Below, in pieces: positions 1 to 9,500 of a stretch of DNA of 20,510 nucleotides (position 1 is its first letter; every line of letters starts with the position of its first letter). The notes below the pieces were generated by a model. That model worked only from the letters and a program-made list of their open reading frames with translations, had not been told where the DNA came from and did not search any database. Origin of the DNA: JAWLFY01 sp964462125 (GTDB lineage: Bacteria > Planctomycetota > Planctomycetia > Pirellulales > Pirellulaceae); contig CAYWXT010000084.1 in assembly GCA_964462125.1 (NCBI GenBank), forward strand, positions 1 to 20,510. Reading direction: 5' to 3'. The translations under genes and the position numbers were made by a program.

Positions 1-307
1 CGCCTCCGCGCCCCCGGCGGTCCCGCGTTGGCCCGGCGGAGCCCAAAACCACCGGCCGGCGCTCCGGCCGGCTAGCCCAATCTCGCGATCGCGCCGTGGC
101 CATGAACGCAAACCCCCAGAGAACTCTATCTGGGGTCTGACTCTCTCTGCGCTCAATGGTCCAAAAACCCCGTCACAGCCGCGTTCTCCGCGTTGACTCT
201 CCGCGCTGACGCTCCCCGTCCGCCGATCGAACCCTCGATCACCCCCCCCCTCGGACGGCGGCCCCCGGCTTCAGAAAGGCAGTGACCCCATTCGACTGGT
301 CCGCCAT
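1..307. other. Non-coding GC-rich region with hairpins
   Basis: I see no credible gene here. It is the region downstream of the beta-helix gene, which ends at 308 on the minus strand. It holds a GC-rich palindrome (52-71), a second hairpin with 7-base arms CCCCAGA/TCTGGGG (114-135), and pyrimidine-rich, low-complexity sequence with repeated CTCTCCGCG-like words around 190-220 and a run of eight or more C at 241-251. The upstream gene on the left, if any, lies outside the window. Confidence 0.6.
52..71. repeat. Perfect GC palindrome (hairpin)
   Basis: Two 8-base arms CCGGCCGG flank the 4-base loop CGCT. No T-run follows on either strand, so it is not a classical intrinsic terminator. It may be a REP-like element or an RNA-stabilising hairpin downstream of the minus-strand beta-helix gene. 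Confidence 0.5.
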
Positions 308-1594
308 TCATTTCTCCTCCGACGAAAACTCATAGGCGCCCATGTCGATCGTCGCGCCTTGGGGCCGGGGACGGCCGTCTTTGTCGGTCGTGGGCGATTC
401 CTTGAATGAAGCGCCTGCATCGCGTGCGGGACTCGAACGACGCAGGCGAAAATCGTTCTCTTCGGGCGAGGTAAACTCGGGATTCGCGCCCACGATCGAG
501 CGGCTTCCAGGAAGGCGCGGAGCGTCGAACTGATAAAACAGATTGGAGTCTTCCTTGTAAAGACCGTCGCCCGCCGACTCAATTTCCGACGAGCCATCGC
601 CCACAAAGATGTTGTTATAGAAGCGTACGTCACGCGGAGGAAAACGCTTCAGATCCCAACTGACGCCGCGGTCGTTCTGATAAAAGGTGTTGTTGATCAA
701 GAGAACATCTACGGCCGCGGCGTCGCGCGAATCGCCCCCTTTTATGTGCGCGATTCGATTGCACCCATGTACCACGTTGTTGCGCCAGACGTTTCGCCCG
801 CCCGTCCAGATTTGCCAGGCGTAGGTATGGATGTTGTACAGCGTATTGGCTTCGAAGAGATTATCGGAACCGGAGCGATTGCTCATCGCCTCGCTGCCTC
901 GCATGTTGTAAACGGTGTTGCCGCGCACCACCATGCGGCTGCCTTTAACTTCGACGCCGTCCTCCCCGTCATGGATGACATTATTTTCGATCAACGACGG
1001 AGCGAACGGCTGAATGCCGGGATTATTGCCTCCCACGGCGAAGTTCCGAATGGTGTTGCGCCGCACGATGGTTCCGCTAAACGCGTCGCCGTGGCCCTGC
1101 TGGCTGATCTTGACGGCCGAACTGTGGTAAGAAAGCCCCCCCCAGTCTTCGAACAAACAATCCTCGATCACGTTGTCGCCGTGGTCGCCGGTTTCCCGAA
1201 TCCAAATCGCCTTGGACGGCTTTTTCTTGCCGAATCCGCGGAACGTGCATTTGCGGATCTGGTTTGCCCGTCCGTAGACTTCAATGAGATGGCCGTCCAT
1301 GTTCTCCCACAGCAGACCCTCGAGCGTAACGTTGCTGGCGCGGAGCCGGACTGGGCTGGTGATGCGAACGGTTCCCTGTTCTTCCGATTGGATCGCGACG
1401 CCGTCGGAACGGATGGTTCCACCGGCGTAATCACCCGGCCGAACGACGATCAGCGTTTCACGCGGCGCGCGCCGAATTGCTTCGAGCAGGTTGTCGCCTG
1501 CATCCACATAAACCGCCGGTCTGGACGGCTCCGCATCGGCGGAAGCAACAAGAACAAAGGCCATGATAACGAGGATGTGGCGATACGGAATCAT
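308..1594 (-). CDS. Secreted right-handed parallel beta-helix protein
   Basis: This 428-residue protein is probably exported and binds or cleaves a polysaccharide; the substrate is unknown. Residues 1-21 form a signal peptide with a hydrophobic core and an A-D-A end. Residues 25-350 show the spaced rungs of a right-handed beta-helix: repeated IRxxTFRGF, IxDCLFEDW, VRRNTIRNF, IENNVIHDG, VRGNTVYNM, FEANTLYNI and INNTFYQN segments with Asn/Ile ladders. The C-terminus ends in DMGAYEF, a common closing motif of bacterial parallel beta-helix proteins in large secretomes. The fold resembles pectate lyase or chondroitinase-B-like (PL6) enzymes, but I cannot assign catalytic residues, so an enzymatic role is only a possibility. 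It is divergently oriented from the decayed gene starting at 1726, with about 130 bases between them. Several long antisense frames overlap it and are ignored. Confidence 0.85.
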   Translation of the reverse strand: MIPYRHILVIMAFVLVASADAEPSRPAVYVDAGDNLLEAIRRAPRETLIVVRPGDYAGGTIRSDGVAIQSEEQGTVRITSPVRLRASNVTLEGLLWENMDGHLIEVYGRANQIRKCTFRGFGKKKPSKAIWIRETGDHGDNVIEDCLFEDWGGLSYHSSAVKISQQGHGDAFSGTIVRRNTIRNFAVGGNNPGIQPFAPSLIENNVIHDGEDGVEVKGSRMVVRGNTVYNMRGSEAMSNRSGSDNLFEANTLYNIHTYAWQIWTGGRNVWRNNVVHGCNRIAHIKGGDSRDAAAVDVLLINNTFYQNDRGVSWDLKRFPPRDVRFYNNIFVGDGSSEIESAGDGLYKEDSNLFYQFDAPRLPGSRSIVGANPEFTSPEENDFRLRRSSPARDAGASFKESPTTDKDGRPRPQGATIDMGAYEFSSEEK

Positions 1595-1725
1595 CGCTTA
1601 AACGACCTTTTCAGTTTGGCACCTTGTAACTGCGACAACCTTCGACCTGGAAGTCTATTGCTGGCGCCCGCCGCATGCAAAGTCATTTGTCTTGAGTCGG
1701 GTTGGGTACGGCAGGAGCACCAGTC

Positions 1726-2856
1726 ATGTCAGCGAGTAGACATTCCTTTTTGGGCGTAGCCGGACCGGCGTCACGCGACGATGACCTCAGGGGAACCCGG
1801 GCGACACGTTCTTATTTTAGACGTCGGCTGAAGCCACACGGAAAGGGGGCAGGCCGTCGCGTGGCCGCTGCACTGCTGGCTTTCCTAACGATCGTGGGGA
1901 CGCTACCGCCGGCGCGGGCCGATGTCGATCCGGCTGCGGTCCAGCGATCGATCGATCGGGGCATCGCCTACCTGAAGAGAACACAGACGGAGCGGGGTGC
2001 GTGGGCTGAGTACCGCGGCCAGTCGTGCGGGCTCTCGGCGCTGTGCACCTTGGCGCTGCTCAATGCTGGGGTCGAGCGCGACGATCCGGCAATGGTTCGA
2101 GCCCTGCGTTACCTGCGCGGGTTTCAGCCGGAAGAAACCTACTCCGTCGCCCTGCAGACGCTTGCGTATTGCCAGGCCGGTGCGGCCGGCGACCTGCCGC
2201 GCATCGGCGAGAACGTCAAGTGGTTGTGGGGCGATTGCGTTATGGCGACGACGAGTCGGGGGAGGACTGGCAACGCCATCCCGATGCGCTACGGCAACTG
2301 GTCCGGCACGTCGAACGCGACTGGCGACGCGACCTGACGTGGCAGACGATCGAGGGGGAGCGGGCCAGTGTGGAAGATCTGCTACAAGCGCCGGTCATGG
2401 TGATCGGCGGCGGCGGCCCGTTGCAACTCGACCCGGAATTGGTGGAGCGACTCGGAGAGTACATTGAGCAAGGAGGCACCATCTTGTTTGACGGCGATGG
2501 CTGCGGCGACTTGGCCGGCTACAAAGAAAGCATTCTCGAGTTGTGCAACCGTTGGTTCGACGGAGCGACGCTGGAAAAGCTTCCTCCGACCCATATTCGG
2601 ACGGTTTCGGTCCGCAGTCCCGAAACCAGCGCGTCGAACCTGGCGTTCAACCGCCGCGAGCAAGCCCCGCAAGCAAGCCCCGCGACTGGAAGTGGGAGTG
2701 GTGGGGGGAATCGACGCGATCTTTTTCTCACCGCTCGATATAAGTTGTGCTCTGGAGAGCCAGACCGCGGTCGAATGTCCCGGCTACGATACCGGCGGAG
2801 CGGCAAAGATCGTCGCATGGTCATTGATAGGCTCAGACCGTTCAATCAAACTTTAG
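1726..2856 (+). pseudogene. Decayed squalene-cyclase-like/DUF4159 protein
   Basis: The ATG at 1726 follows AGGAG with 8-base spacing. The first frame encodes an export signal (core near VAAALLAFLTIVGTLPPARA) and then one or two prenyltransferase/squalene-cyclase-type helical repeats: VQRSIDRGIAYLKRTQ, GLSALCTLALLNAG, ALRYLRGF, SVALQTLAYCQA, ENVKWL. At about 2225-2240 the similarity jumps to another frame with RLRYGDDESGEDW, typical of the start of a DUF4159 domain, continuing through MVIGGGGPLQLD, LGEYIEQGGTILFDGDGCGD and FDGATLEKLPP. From about 2685 it moves to a third frame with VGVVGGIDAIFFSPLDISC, the later part of the same domain. Intact planctomycete proteins of this type are much longer, so a large central part appears deleted, plus at least one more frameshift and loss of the C-terminus. 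Domain assignment is from recalled family patterns. Confidence 0.72.
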
Positions 2857-3129
2857 GTCTCGCTCGAGCTGTTCGGCATCAGCAAGGTCTTTTGTTCGTC
2901 CTGTTGAGCGTTTGTTCAAGATGAGATCGCGAACACCAATCCCTGGAATCACCAGACCATCCCAGTCAATGGTAATCCGATTTTTCCAAGCATCGCCAAA
3001 CTCGATTCCGTCGATGCTCGTGAGTATAAGGTCAATATCTCCCGTCGAACGTGGGTAACCGTGTGCCGCGAGAGCGCACGCACCAACCAAAAGGAATTCA
3101 ACTTCCGCGCTGACGAACTCCGACAGCAT
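2842..3129 (-). pseudogene. Nucleotidyltransferase-like (DUF6036-type) gene, internally deleted
   Basis: The 95-residue product starts MLSEFVSAEVEFLLVGACAL and keeps the nucleotidyltransferase signature: a Gly near residue 16 and the metal-binding pair D31-x-D33 in STGDIDL. After DIDL it runs directly into ILTSIDGIEFGDAW, VIPGIGVRDLILNK and GRTKDLADAEQLE, which in intact relatives lie at the C-terminal end. About 50-60 residues of the core seem to be missing while the frame stays open, so the product is probably non-functional. Members of this family are minimal nucleotidyltransferases, some of them toxin-antitoxin components; I see no partner gene here. It converges with the decayed gene to its left and their ends overlap slightly. 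It could still be expressed as a short protein. Confidence 0.65.
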
Positions 3130-3298
3130 GTCTCTGAAGTCTTCCTTGGTCTAGAACGTGTTTCTCAGCGGCCGGTCGGTGAGATCGCCTCGACACGTAT
3201 TTTCGCCGCATCCCAGCCCACGCGTCAACTGATGAGGGTTTACTGCTGGGAAATCGGCAAGAATTGATAGGCGGAGGTCGAGGAGAACCATTCCTTGC

Positions 3299-3321
3299 AG
3301 CTGAACGCGCAGAGTTCAGCT
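3299..3321. repeat. Short inverted repeat AGCTGAAC/GTTCAGCT
   Basis: Perfect 8-base arms enclose a 7-base loop, in the gap upstream of the sigma factor gene. The right arm continues as GTTCAGCTACG, which resembles GTCCAGCTACG at 10674-10684, so it may be a relative of that dispersed repeat. There is no T-run. Confidence 0.5.
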
Positions 3322-3377
3322 ACGATTTCGGATAGAATCGGCAAGCGTTGAAACCAAATCGCCAAGGGGAGGTCTGG

Positions 3378-4154
3378 ATGAGCGGAGAGACGCTGTCGAC
3401 CGACGGGATCCAGGTGCCCGCTTCGTCCGACGCTCCTCGGATCGGTCGGTTGGCGAGTACGCATTGGAGCATCGTTATTCGCGCCGCAGGGGACCTAAGC
3501 CAACCCCAGTGTCGGGCGGCGCTTGAAGAACTTTGTGCGGCCTACTGGTATCCGCTCTATGGCTACCTGCGGCGACGGGGTTATGCGGCCGAGGAGACGG
3601 AAGACCTCGTTCAGGGTTTTTTCGCAACGTTGTTGGAGGACGAAGTATTGCGGCAGGCCGATCCGCACCGCGGCCGGTTTCGCGGCTTCCTGCTCGCCGC
3701 CGTCCGTCACTATGTCGGCAAGCAACACGAACACGCCCGTGCGCAAAGGCGTGGGGGTCATGTGCAGCATCTATCGCTCGACTTTTCTGACGCGAGCCGA
3801 CGCTGGTCCATTGAACCGCTCAATGAGCAGACCCCGGAGGCGGCCTTCGATCGACAGTGGGCGGTGGAGTTGCTCCGTCGCGTGCTGCAGGGGATGGCTG
3901 AGGAGTATGGCAAGGCGGGCAAGTTTGATTGGTTCGAGGCGATCCAGGGCTATTTGATCCCCGGCGCCGACCCTCTGCCATATGCTCGATTGGCGTCGGA
4001 GTGGGGCATCACGACCACCGCGGTCAAGGTCGCTGTCCATCGACTTCGGCAGGTCTACCGCCGCCGGTTGGAAGCCGAGATTGCTGCCACCGTCGATTCG
4101 CCTGACGAGATCGGCCAAGAGCGCGAAGAGCTGCTGCGGGCGTTTCGCCCATGA
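3378..4154 (+). CDS. ECF-like sigma-70 family RNA polymerase sigma factor
   Basis: A 258-residue cytoplasmic sigma factor that would direct RNA polymerase to a dedicated promoter set. I chose the ATG at 3378 because AAGGGGAGG (3364-3372) sits 5 bases upstream; an in-frame start at 3348 would add ten residues but lacks such a site. Region 2 covers roughly residues 48-120: ALEELCAAYWYPLYGYLRRR, then EDLVQGFFATLLED and RGRFRGFLLAAVRHYV. Region 4, a helix-turn-helix, covers about residues 200-235 (ARLASEWGITTTAVKVAVHR). The THWSIVIRAAGD start and the AYWYPLY signature are typical of the large planctomycete ECF-like groups, which are often encoded beside Ser/Thr kinases, as here (kinase 124 bases downstream). 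There is no anti-sigma gene nearby, so control may pass through the kinase. That link is inferred from context. Confidence 0.9.
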   Translation: MSGETLSTDGIQVPASSDAPRIGRLASTHWSIVIRAAGDLSQPQCRAALEELCAAYWYPLYGYLRRRGYAAEETEDLVQGFFATLLEDEVLRQADPHRGRFRGFLLAAVRHYVGKQHEHARAQRRGGHVQHLSLDFSDASRRWSIEPLNEQTPEAAFDRQWAVELLRRVLQGMAEEYGKAGKFDWFEAIQGYLIPGADPLPYARLASEWGITTTAVKVAVHRLRQVYRRRLEAEIAATVDSPDEIGQEREELLRAFRP

Positions 4155-4221
4155 CCGTTTTGCGCAGGGGCACGCCGCACTGCGAATTTCTCAAGAAACT
4201 CGGTAACCGCCTCGCGGCAAA

Positions 4222-4253
4222 TCGTCATGTACTAATGATGGTACTGATGACGA
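4222..4253. promoter_or_regulatory. Dyad between sigma factor and kinase genes
   Basis: The left arm TCGTCATGTAC and right arm GTACTGATGACGA pair with a 2-base bulge around an 8-base loop, 25 bases before the kinase start. It could be an operator or a 5' leader hairpin. No function is shown by the sequence alone. Confidence 0.35.
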
Positions 4254-4278
4254 CGCCCCGAGACTGGCAAGCTCTCTC

Positions 4279-5880
4279 ATGAATTCTTCCTCATCGCCGC
4301 CGAGGTGCCCGCGCTGCGGTGCGCCGCTTCCACCGGACCATGCCGGAGCGTTGTGCCCTGCCTGCATGTTGGAGCCGCCGCCGCAGGGACGAGGGGAAGC
4401 GGCGTGGACCGTGGGACCTGGCCGTCATTTTGAACCGCCTGATCCCGGGGTTTTAGCGGAGTATTTTCCGCAGTTGGAGATTGAAGAGCTGCTGGGCCGC
4501 GGCGGGATGGGTGCCGTCTATCGGGCGCGCCAAAAGTCGCTCGACCGCCCGATCGCGCTGAAGATCCTTCCACCCCAGATCGCCGAGCGCACCGGGTTCT
4601 CCGAGCGGTTCACGCGCGAAGCCCAAACGCTTGCTCGGCTCAATCACCCCCACATCGTCACGATCTTCGACTTCGGCCAGAGCGGCCCCTACGCCTATTT
4701 CCTGATGGAGCACATCGACGGGGTGAACCTCCGCCAAGTGCTCGTTGACGGTCGCCTCACTCCTGAAGAATCACTCGCCATCGTGCCCCAACTATGCGAT
4801 GCGCTGCAGTTCGCCCACGCCCATGGCGTCGTCCACCGCGACATCAAGCCGGAAAACATCCTGTTGGACAGTCTCGGCCATGTGAAAATCGCCGATTTTG
4901 GACTAGCGAAGCTTGCGAATCAGGATGCCGCATCCGACGCAACCGGGACCGCCCACATCGTCGGAACGATGTATTACATGGCTCCCGAGCAGATCGAGCA
5001 ACCCGACAAGGTCGACCATCGAGCTGACATCTATTCGATGGGCGTGGTGATCTACGAAATGCTCACCGGCGAGCTTCCGCTGGGCAGGTTTCAGCCTCCC
5101 TCGCAGCGAATCCAAGTCGATGTGCGACTGGATGAAGTGGTCCTGCGGACACTCGAGAAACAACCCGAGCGCCGGTATTCCAACGCCGCTGATGTGAAGA
5201 CCGACGTGGATCAGATCGGGAGCGAACCGGCAGGAGCGGTCCACGGTTCGGGTTGCCGCTCGACGAACGAGGCTGGGGAGCCCTGGCCCGAGAGGCTGGA
5301 AGGCTACGCGCGACGATTCCTCGCAGACCACCTGAGCGATAGCATCGTTGCGGCGGCAATCATCGTCCAGTTGCTGACGCTCATCGCTTTAGCTAACGCG
5401 CGTTATGAAGATGACGTCGCGATGGCTCTGATCCTCGGTGGGTTCACTAGTTTCGTCCTTGCCCGCGGAGCCCTCGCGCTGGCAACAGAAGCTCCGATGT
5501 CGCCGACCCGCTCCTGGTTGATCGGTGTTCCCTTAGCAGTGATCTATTTGCCAATCCTTTTGATCTTGCTGTTCTGGCCGCTGGGGACCGGTCTCGCGTT
5601 GGGGCTGTACTTTGACCTTAGCTTTGCAAGGTACACCGATTTCGCACCGGCGGAGTTTCGCAACATTCTGGCGGTCATTGGATTCGCGACCAGTGCAGCG
5701 CTTGCCACCTGGTGGATGTTGCTTTGCGTGATGATCTGGCAGTTTCCAGGCGCGGTTCGAATTCTTTTGCGTCCCTTTGCCGACTCGCTGGAGGGAGTCC
5801 GTGCCAAATGGTTCGCCCTGCTGTTTCTCACGCTGGCAATCTTTGCCGTTGTCGGACTCGTCACCGTGAGTAGCTCATAA
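4279..5880 (+). CDS. Membrane Ser/Thr protein kinase with N-terminal zinc ribbon
   Basis: A 533-residue Hanks-type kinase. Residues 10-13 and 26-29 form two CxxC knuckles (CPRC and CPAC), a short zinc ribbon seen in many planctomycete kinases. The kinase domain covers about residues 66-312: glycine loop GRGGMG (73-78), ATP-binding Lys95 in ALKIL, catalytic HRDIKPEN (186-193, base Asp188), DFG (206-208) and APE (235-237). All key residues are present, so it should be active. Hydrophobic segments near 354-374, 383-402, 413-433, 463-486 and 511-530 give a multi-pass C-terminal membrane domain; I recognise no extracellular sensor domain. The ribosome-binding site before the ATG at 4279 is weak. 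It follows the sigma factor in the same direction after 124 bases, consistent with a sigma/kinase signalling pair. The phosphorylation target is unknown; the neighbouring sigma factor is an obvious candidate but this is inference. Confidence 0.92.
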   Translation: MNSSSSPPRCPRCGAPLPPDHAGALCPACMLEPPPQGRGEAAWTVGPGRHFEPPDPGVLAEYFPQLEIEELLGRGGMGAVYRARQKSLDRPIALKILPPQIAERTGFSERFTREAQTLARLNHPHIVTIFDFGQSGPYAYFLMEHIDGVNLRQVLVDGRLTPEESLAIVPQLCDALQFAHAHGVVHRDIKPENILLDSLGHVKIADFGLAKLANQDAASDATGTAHIVGTMYYMAPEQIEQPDKVDHRADIYSMGVVIYEMLTGELPLGRFQPPSQRIQVDVRLDEVVLRTLEKQPERRYSNAADVKTDVDQIGSEPAGAVHGSGCRSTNEAGEPWPERLEGYARRFLADHLSDSIVAAAIIVQLLTLIALANARYEDDVAMALILGGFTSFVLARGALALATEAPMSPTRSWLIGVPLAVIYLPILLILLFWPLGTGLALGLYFDLSFARYTDFAPAEFRNILAVIGFATSAALATWWMLLCVMIWQFPGAVRILLRPFADSLEGVRAKWFALLFLTLAIFAVVGLVTVSSS

Positions 5881-5911
5881 GCAGGTTGCCAAGAGTTTTT
5901 CGGCCTAACTC

Positions 5912-5977
5912 AATCAGCCGCATCGCGCGAGCGACCGGTTTGTTCGGGAACCGTGGGCTAGCGCTGGGCGGCTGATT
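5912..5977. repeat. Long imperfect palindrome, REP-like element
   Basis: Outer arms AATCAGCCGC (5912-5921) and GCGGCTGATT (5968-5977) are perfect 10-base inverted repeats. Inside them GCGCGAGC pairs with GCTAGCGC at 7 of 8 positions, and the central ACCGGTT/AACCGT parts also nearly pair, so the whole 66 bases fold into one hairpin. It lies in the gap between the kinase and the BlaI-like gene. The arm sequence AATCAGCCGC recurs once at 17701-17710. The shape and position fit a dispersed repetitive extragenic palindrome. Confidence 0.65.
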
Positions 5978-6126
5978 AAGCCCGAGGATTTCTGGTGACC
6001 TGCTTAGTACAGCCTCACGTGCGGCTGGGTCGGGTCAGTGTCCAATTGCGATCACGGCTCTCGTTCCTCGTTCGCGAGGGGTGAAAGTAGCGCCTCTTTG
6101 AGGGCGGAACGCCATTGGAGGAGAGC

Positions 6127-6528
6127 ATGGGGAAGAGGAAAGCGGCGGAACGTCAACTCGGCGGTCGTGAACGCCAGATCTTAGACGCCGTGTATCGGCT
6201 GCAGTCGGCTTCGGTGGCCGAGGTGCGATCGGCCTTGGGCGACCCTCCGAGCTATTCGGCGGTGCGGACGATGCTCGGGATCCTCGTCGATAAGGGCTTG
6301 CTCTCACGCCGCCAAGATGGCGTGCGCTATCTCTATTCTCCCACGCGACCGCGAGAAGTGGCTGGCCGAGGGGCGCTTGCCGACTTGGTCTCGACGTTCT
6401 TTTCAGGTTCCCCCAGCCAAGCCTTCGCCGCGTTGCTGGACGCATCGGCGAGTGAGTTGAGTAACGAAGAATTCGACCGATTACAAAAACAGATTGACGC
6501 AGCGCGTAACCGGGAGCAGAAGAGATGA
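6127..6528 (+). CDS. BlaI/MecI-family transcriptional repressor
   Basis: A 133-residue DNA-binding repressor, expected to act as a dimer on the promoter of its own operon and released when its M56 partner senses a signal. The ATG at 6127 follows GGAGGAGA (6117-6124) closely and gives the family's usual length; a TTG at 6115 lies before that site and is less likely. Residues 12-72 form the winged helix: ERQILDAVYRL, SVAEVRSAL, SYSAVRTMLGILVDKGLL, and the wing RRQDGVRYLYSP. Residues 80-130 are the helical dimerisation part. Its stop codon overlaps the start of the M56 gene (ATGA at 6525-6528), so the two are translationally coupled. The regulated process is not necessarily beta-lactam resistance: no beta-lactamase gene is seen here. 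Confidence 0.93.
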   Translation: MGKRKAAERQLGGRERQILDAVYRLQSASVAEVRSALGDPPSYSAVRTMLGILVDKGLLSRRQDGVRYLYSPTRPREVAGRGALADLVSTFFSGSPSQAFAALLDASASELSNEEFDRLQKQIDAARNREQKR

Positions 6529-9500
6529 TGGGCCAATGGGAATGGACGTTGATCGACGCCTCCTGGAAGTCGTTGGTCTTGATGGCGACCGTTTGGCTCG
6601 CGGTTCGATGCTGGCGCGGCGCATCGGCCGCCGTTCGGCACCGCCTTTGGCTGCTGGGGCTTTGCGGAACCCTGCTGCTGCCGATCGCCGGTTGGATCTT
6701 GCCAGCTCAGCCGCTCCCTCTTCTGCCGGGGCCGTCTCTTAAGCCTGAGCCGATCTTGTGGACCGGCGCCGAGGCACCGCTGGTCCAAGACGGGTCAACA
6801 GTGACGGCACAGCAGACTCCTGATCGTTCAGAATCCGGAGCAAGACGCGACCCGGACGTGAACAAGCCTGCAAACCAGTTTCCAAGCGACGCTCGGTCGC
6901 CGCATGACACGCATGCTGATTTCCCAATCGATGCAGATTCAGATCTTGCCCCGTTGCTCCCTGTGTCCTCTCCAACACTTGAACCGTCGCATTCTGGTGA
7001 ATTGGCGGGCACGGTGATTAAAACGCGAACCGCGGCACGATGGTGGCTGGCGTTGTGGTCAATCATTGCCGCCGCATTGCTTGTCCGCCTCGCCGTAGGT
7101 AGCGTGCAAACGCTGCGTTGGGTAAAGCGCACCTCGCGATTGGACGACGAACGCTTCACGAAGTTGATGGCTGAGTTCTCCGGTCAGTGGGGCCAATCGC
7201 CGATCCAGCTGAGACAGTCCCCGGACGTGTCGATGCCGTACGCGACGGGCGTGATTCGGCCCATGATTGTGCTGCCGAGCGATGCCTGCAATTGGTCCGA
7301 CCAACGCATTCGTCTCGTGCTGCTCCATGAGCTTGCTCACATCGTTCGTCGCGACGTGCTCACGCAGCTCATTGCTGATCTCTGCTGCGCCTTGTACTGG
7401 TTCAATCCGCTCGTTTGGAAGGCTGCGACCGGGCTGCGGGTCGAACGGGAAAAGGCATGCGACGATTGGGTTTTGAATGCCGGCGTCGCCTCCACGGAGT
7501 ACGCGCAAACGCTGTTGGAGGTCGCACGCTGCTATCGTGACGGTCGTCGCACGATGACGCTGGCGATGGCATGCCCCAATCATGTTGAGCAGCGTATCCA
7601 ATCGGTGCTCGATTCGGCCAAATCCCGGTTTGGAATGAGTCGACAAACCGTCGTCGGAGCGATCTTGGCGATCGCGCTGGTGACTGGCGTCACCTCATCG
7701 CTTCGACCCGTCTCCCGGGCTGAAACTCCTGTTGTTGGCGACTCCACGTCGAATGTGGAGGAAGCCGATACCGGTCCCTGGTTCCGCGGGTCGCTGGACG
7801 AGCTTGAGATCAGAGTTCGCGGCGAGATCATCGGGACCGACGGCAAGCCGGCCAAGAACGCCTCGTTGACCGCGACGCTCGATAATGGGAAGGGATTTCG
7901 AAATCCCCTTGAGCCGACGCTTGAGGGAAGTCAATTCGAGATATGGGTTCCCGTGAACCGGGCTGATTGGCACCGAGTCGACTTGAACGCTGCGTCGGGA
8001 GAGACGCGTGGCTCGCAATGGATCATTAAGAACGAGATTCGGCAAACGGCGCTGGAGGGTGTTCGATTACAGCTTGAACGACCGGCCCGATTCGTAGACC
8101 TTCACGTCGAATACCGGGGCGCACCCGCTGAAAACGCGCATCTCAAAGTCGAGACTACAGGCGCCCGGAGGATCCGCGGTACAACCGACGAGTCCGGCAT
8201 CTTCCGTGCCGGACTGCTATGGGACGAAAGCCTGAAGAGGATCACCGCGTGGACGGACGACTACAAGATCGGCGGCTTTCAATTCTCAAGGAAGCCGGTG
8301 CGGGACCCGGACGCCGCGAGCCAAACCGTTGAGCTCCACGACGGTCGTGACCAGCTGATTCGGATGGTGGACGAACAAGGTGACCCCGTCAGTGACGTCG
8401 AATTTCAATTGTTCATCGCGACGCCCTCACCCAACATCAACTTTCTGGGAACGTTCGAGCAGTCTTTCATGCGCACAAACGCTCGAGGTGAGGCCGTTTT
8501 TTCCTGGTTCCCGGATTGGGACGAGGTCTTCTCCTACGTCGAACTTGATAGCGATAGCTGGGTTTGCGATGGAGATCCAGTTTGGATGGACGGTTTGATG
8601 GTCATCACGTTAAAGAAGAGCATTCCGCGTAAGCGGATCACGGGGAAGGTTGTGTTGGATGCCCAGGTACCCGCGGGCTTCTGCGTTCACCTAACAACCT
8701 TCCAAGCGGAACGCGATGGCCGCTTTGAAACGGTTGTGGCGTTCACGGACCACAAAGGAAAATTTGCTGCCGATGTTCTACCCGATGCGACCTATTGCGT
8801 CTTCGTGAACGACTTGCGATGGGTCAGCGAGATGATCGACCTGATCCCGTACAAGTCTGTTTCGGGTGAGATTCAAAGCCCGGTGTTGAACCTCTCAGCG
8901 GGCATTCCCGTCACCGTAGAGCTAACGGAGGGCGAACTCCGCTATCCGATAGCGCACCAAGGCATCAACTTTCGAAACTCTCACAGCTATGAGCGGGAAG
9001 AAGAAGGTCGGACTCGCAGGGGGTCATCAGCTCGAGATTTCTTCTTACGCACGGATGGAGCAGGGCGTGTTCACGCTTATGTGCCCGAAGGTCCCTTGGA
9101 GATCAACGTTTACATGCCGGATTGGCGTGCTGCTGAAGAGATCGAGGTTGCTTGGGGCGAGGAGTACCACGTCGACATTCATCGTGAAGTTGATCGGCCG
9201 CGCGAGATCAGAGGCCAGTTGACCATTGCTGACGAATTCGGCGTGGACTTCAGTGACGTGACCGTGATGGCTGGTGCGGTCGACGGCAACACTCGCGACA
9301 CGGTCACGGTCAACGCGGATGCTGAAGGAAACTTCTCCCTGGAGTCGAAGGCGAAGAAAATCGGGCTCTTCGCCCACTCCGATGATGGGCGAGTGTCCGG
9401 CGTGGCGATCGTTGAAGATGTATCCAAGCCGATATCGATTGTGCTCCATCCGACGATCGACTACCGAGGGCAGCTGCTTGATGAACAGGAGGAGCCGATC

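Noticed and set aside
746..1759. Long plus-strand open frame of 337 codons opposite the beta-helix gene
   Set aside because: It is antisense to a well-supported secreted beta-helix protein with signal peptide and family motifs; its composition shows no domain.
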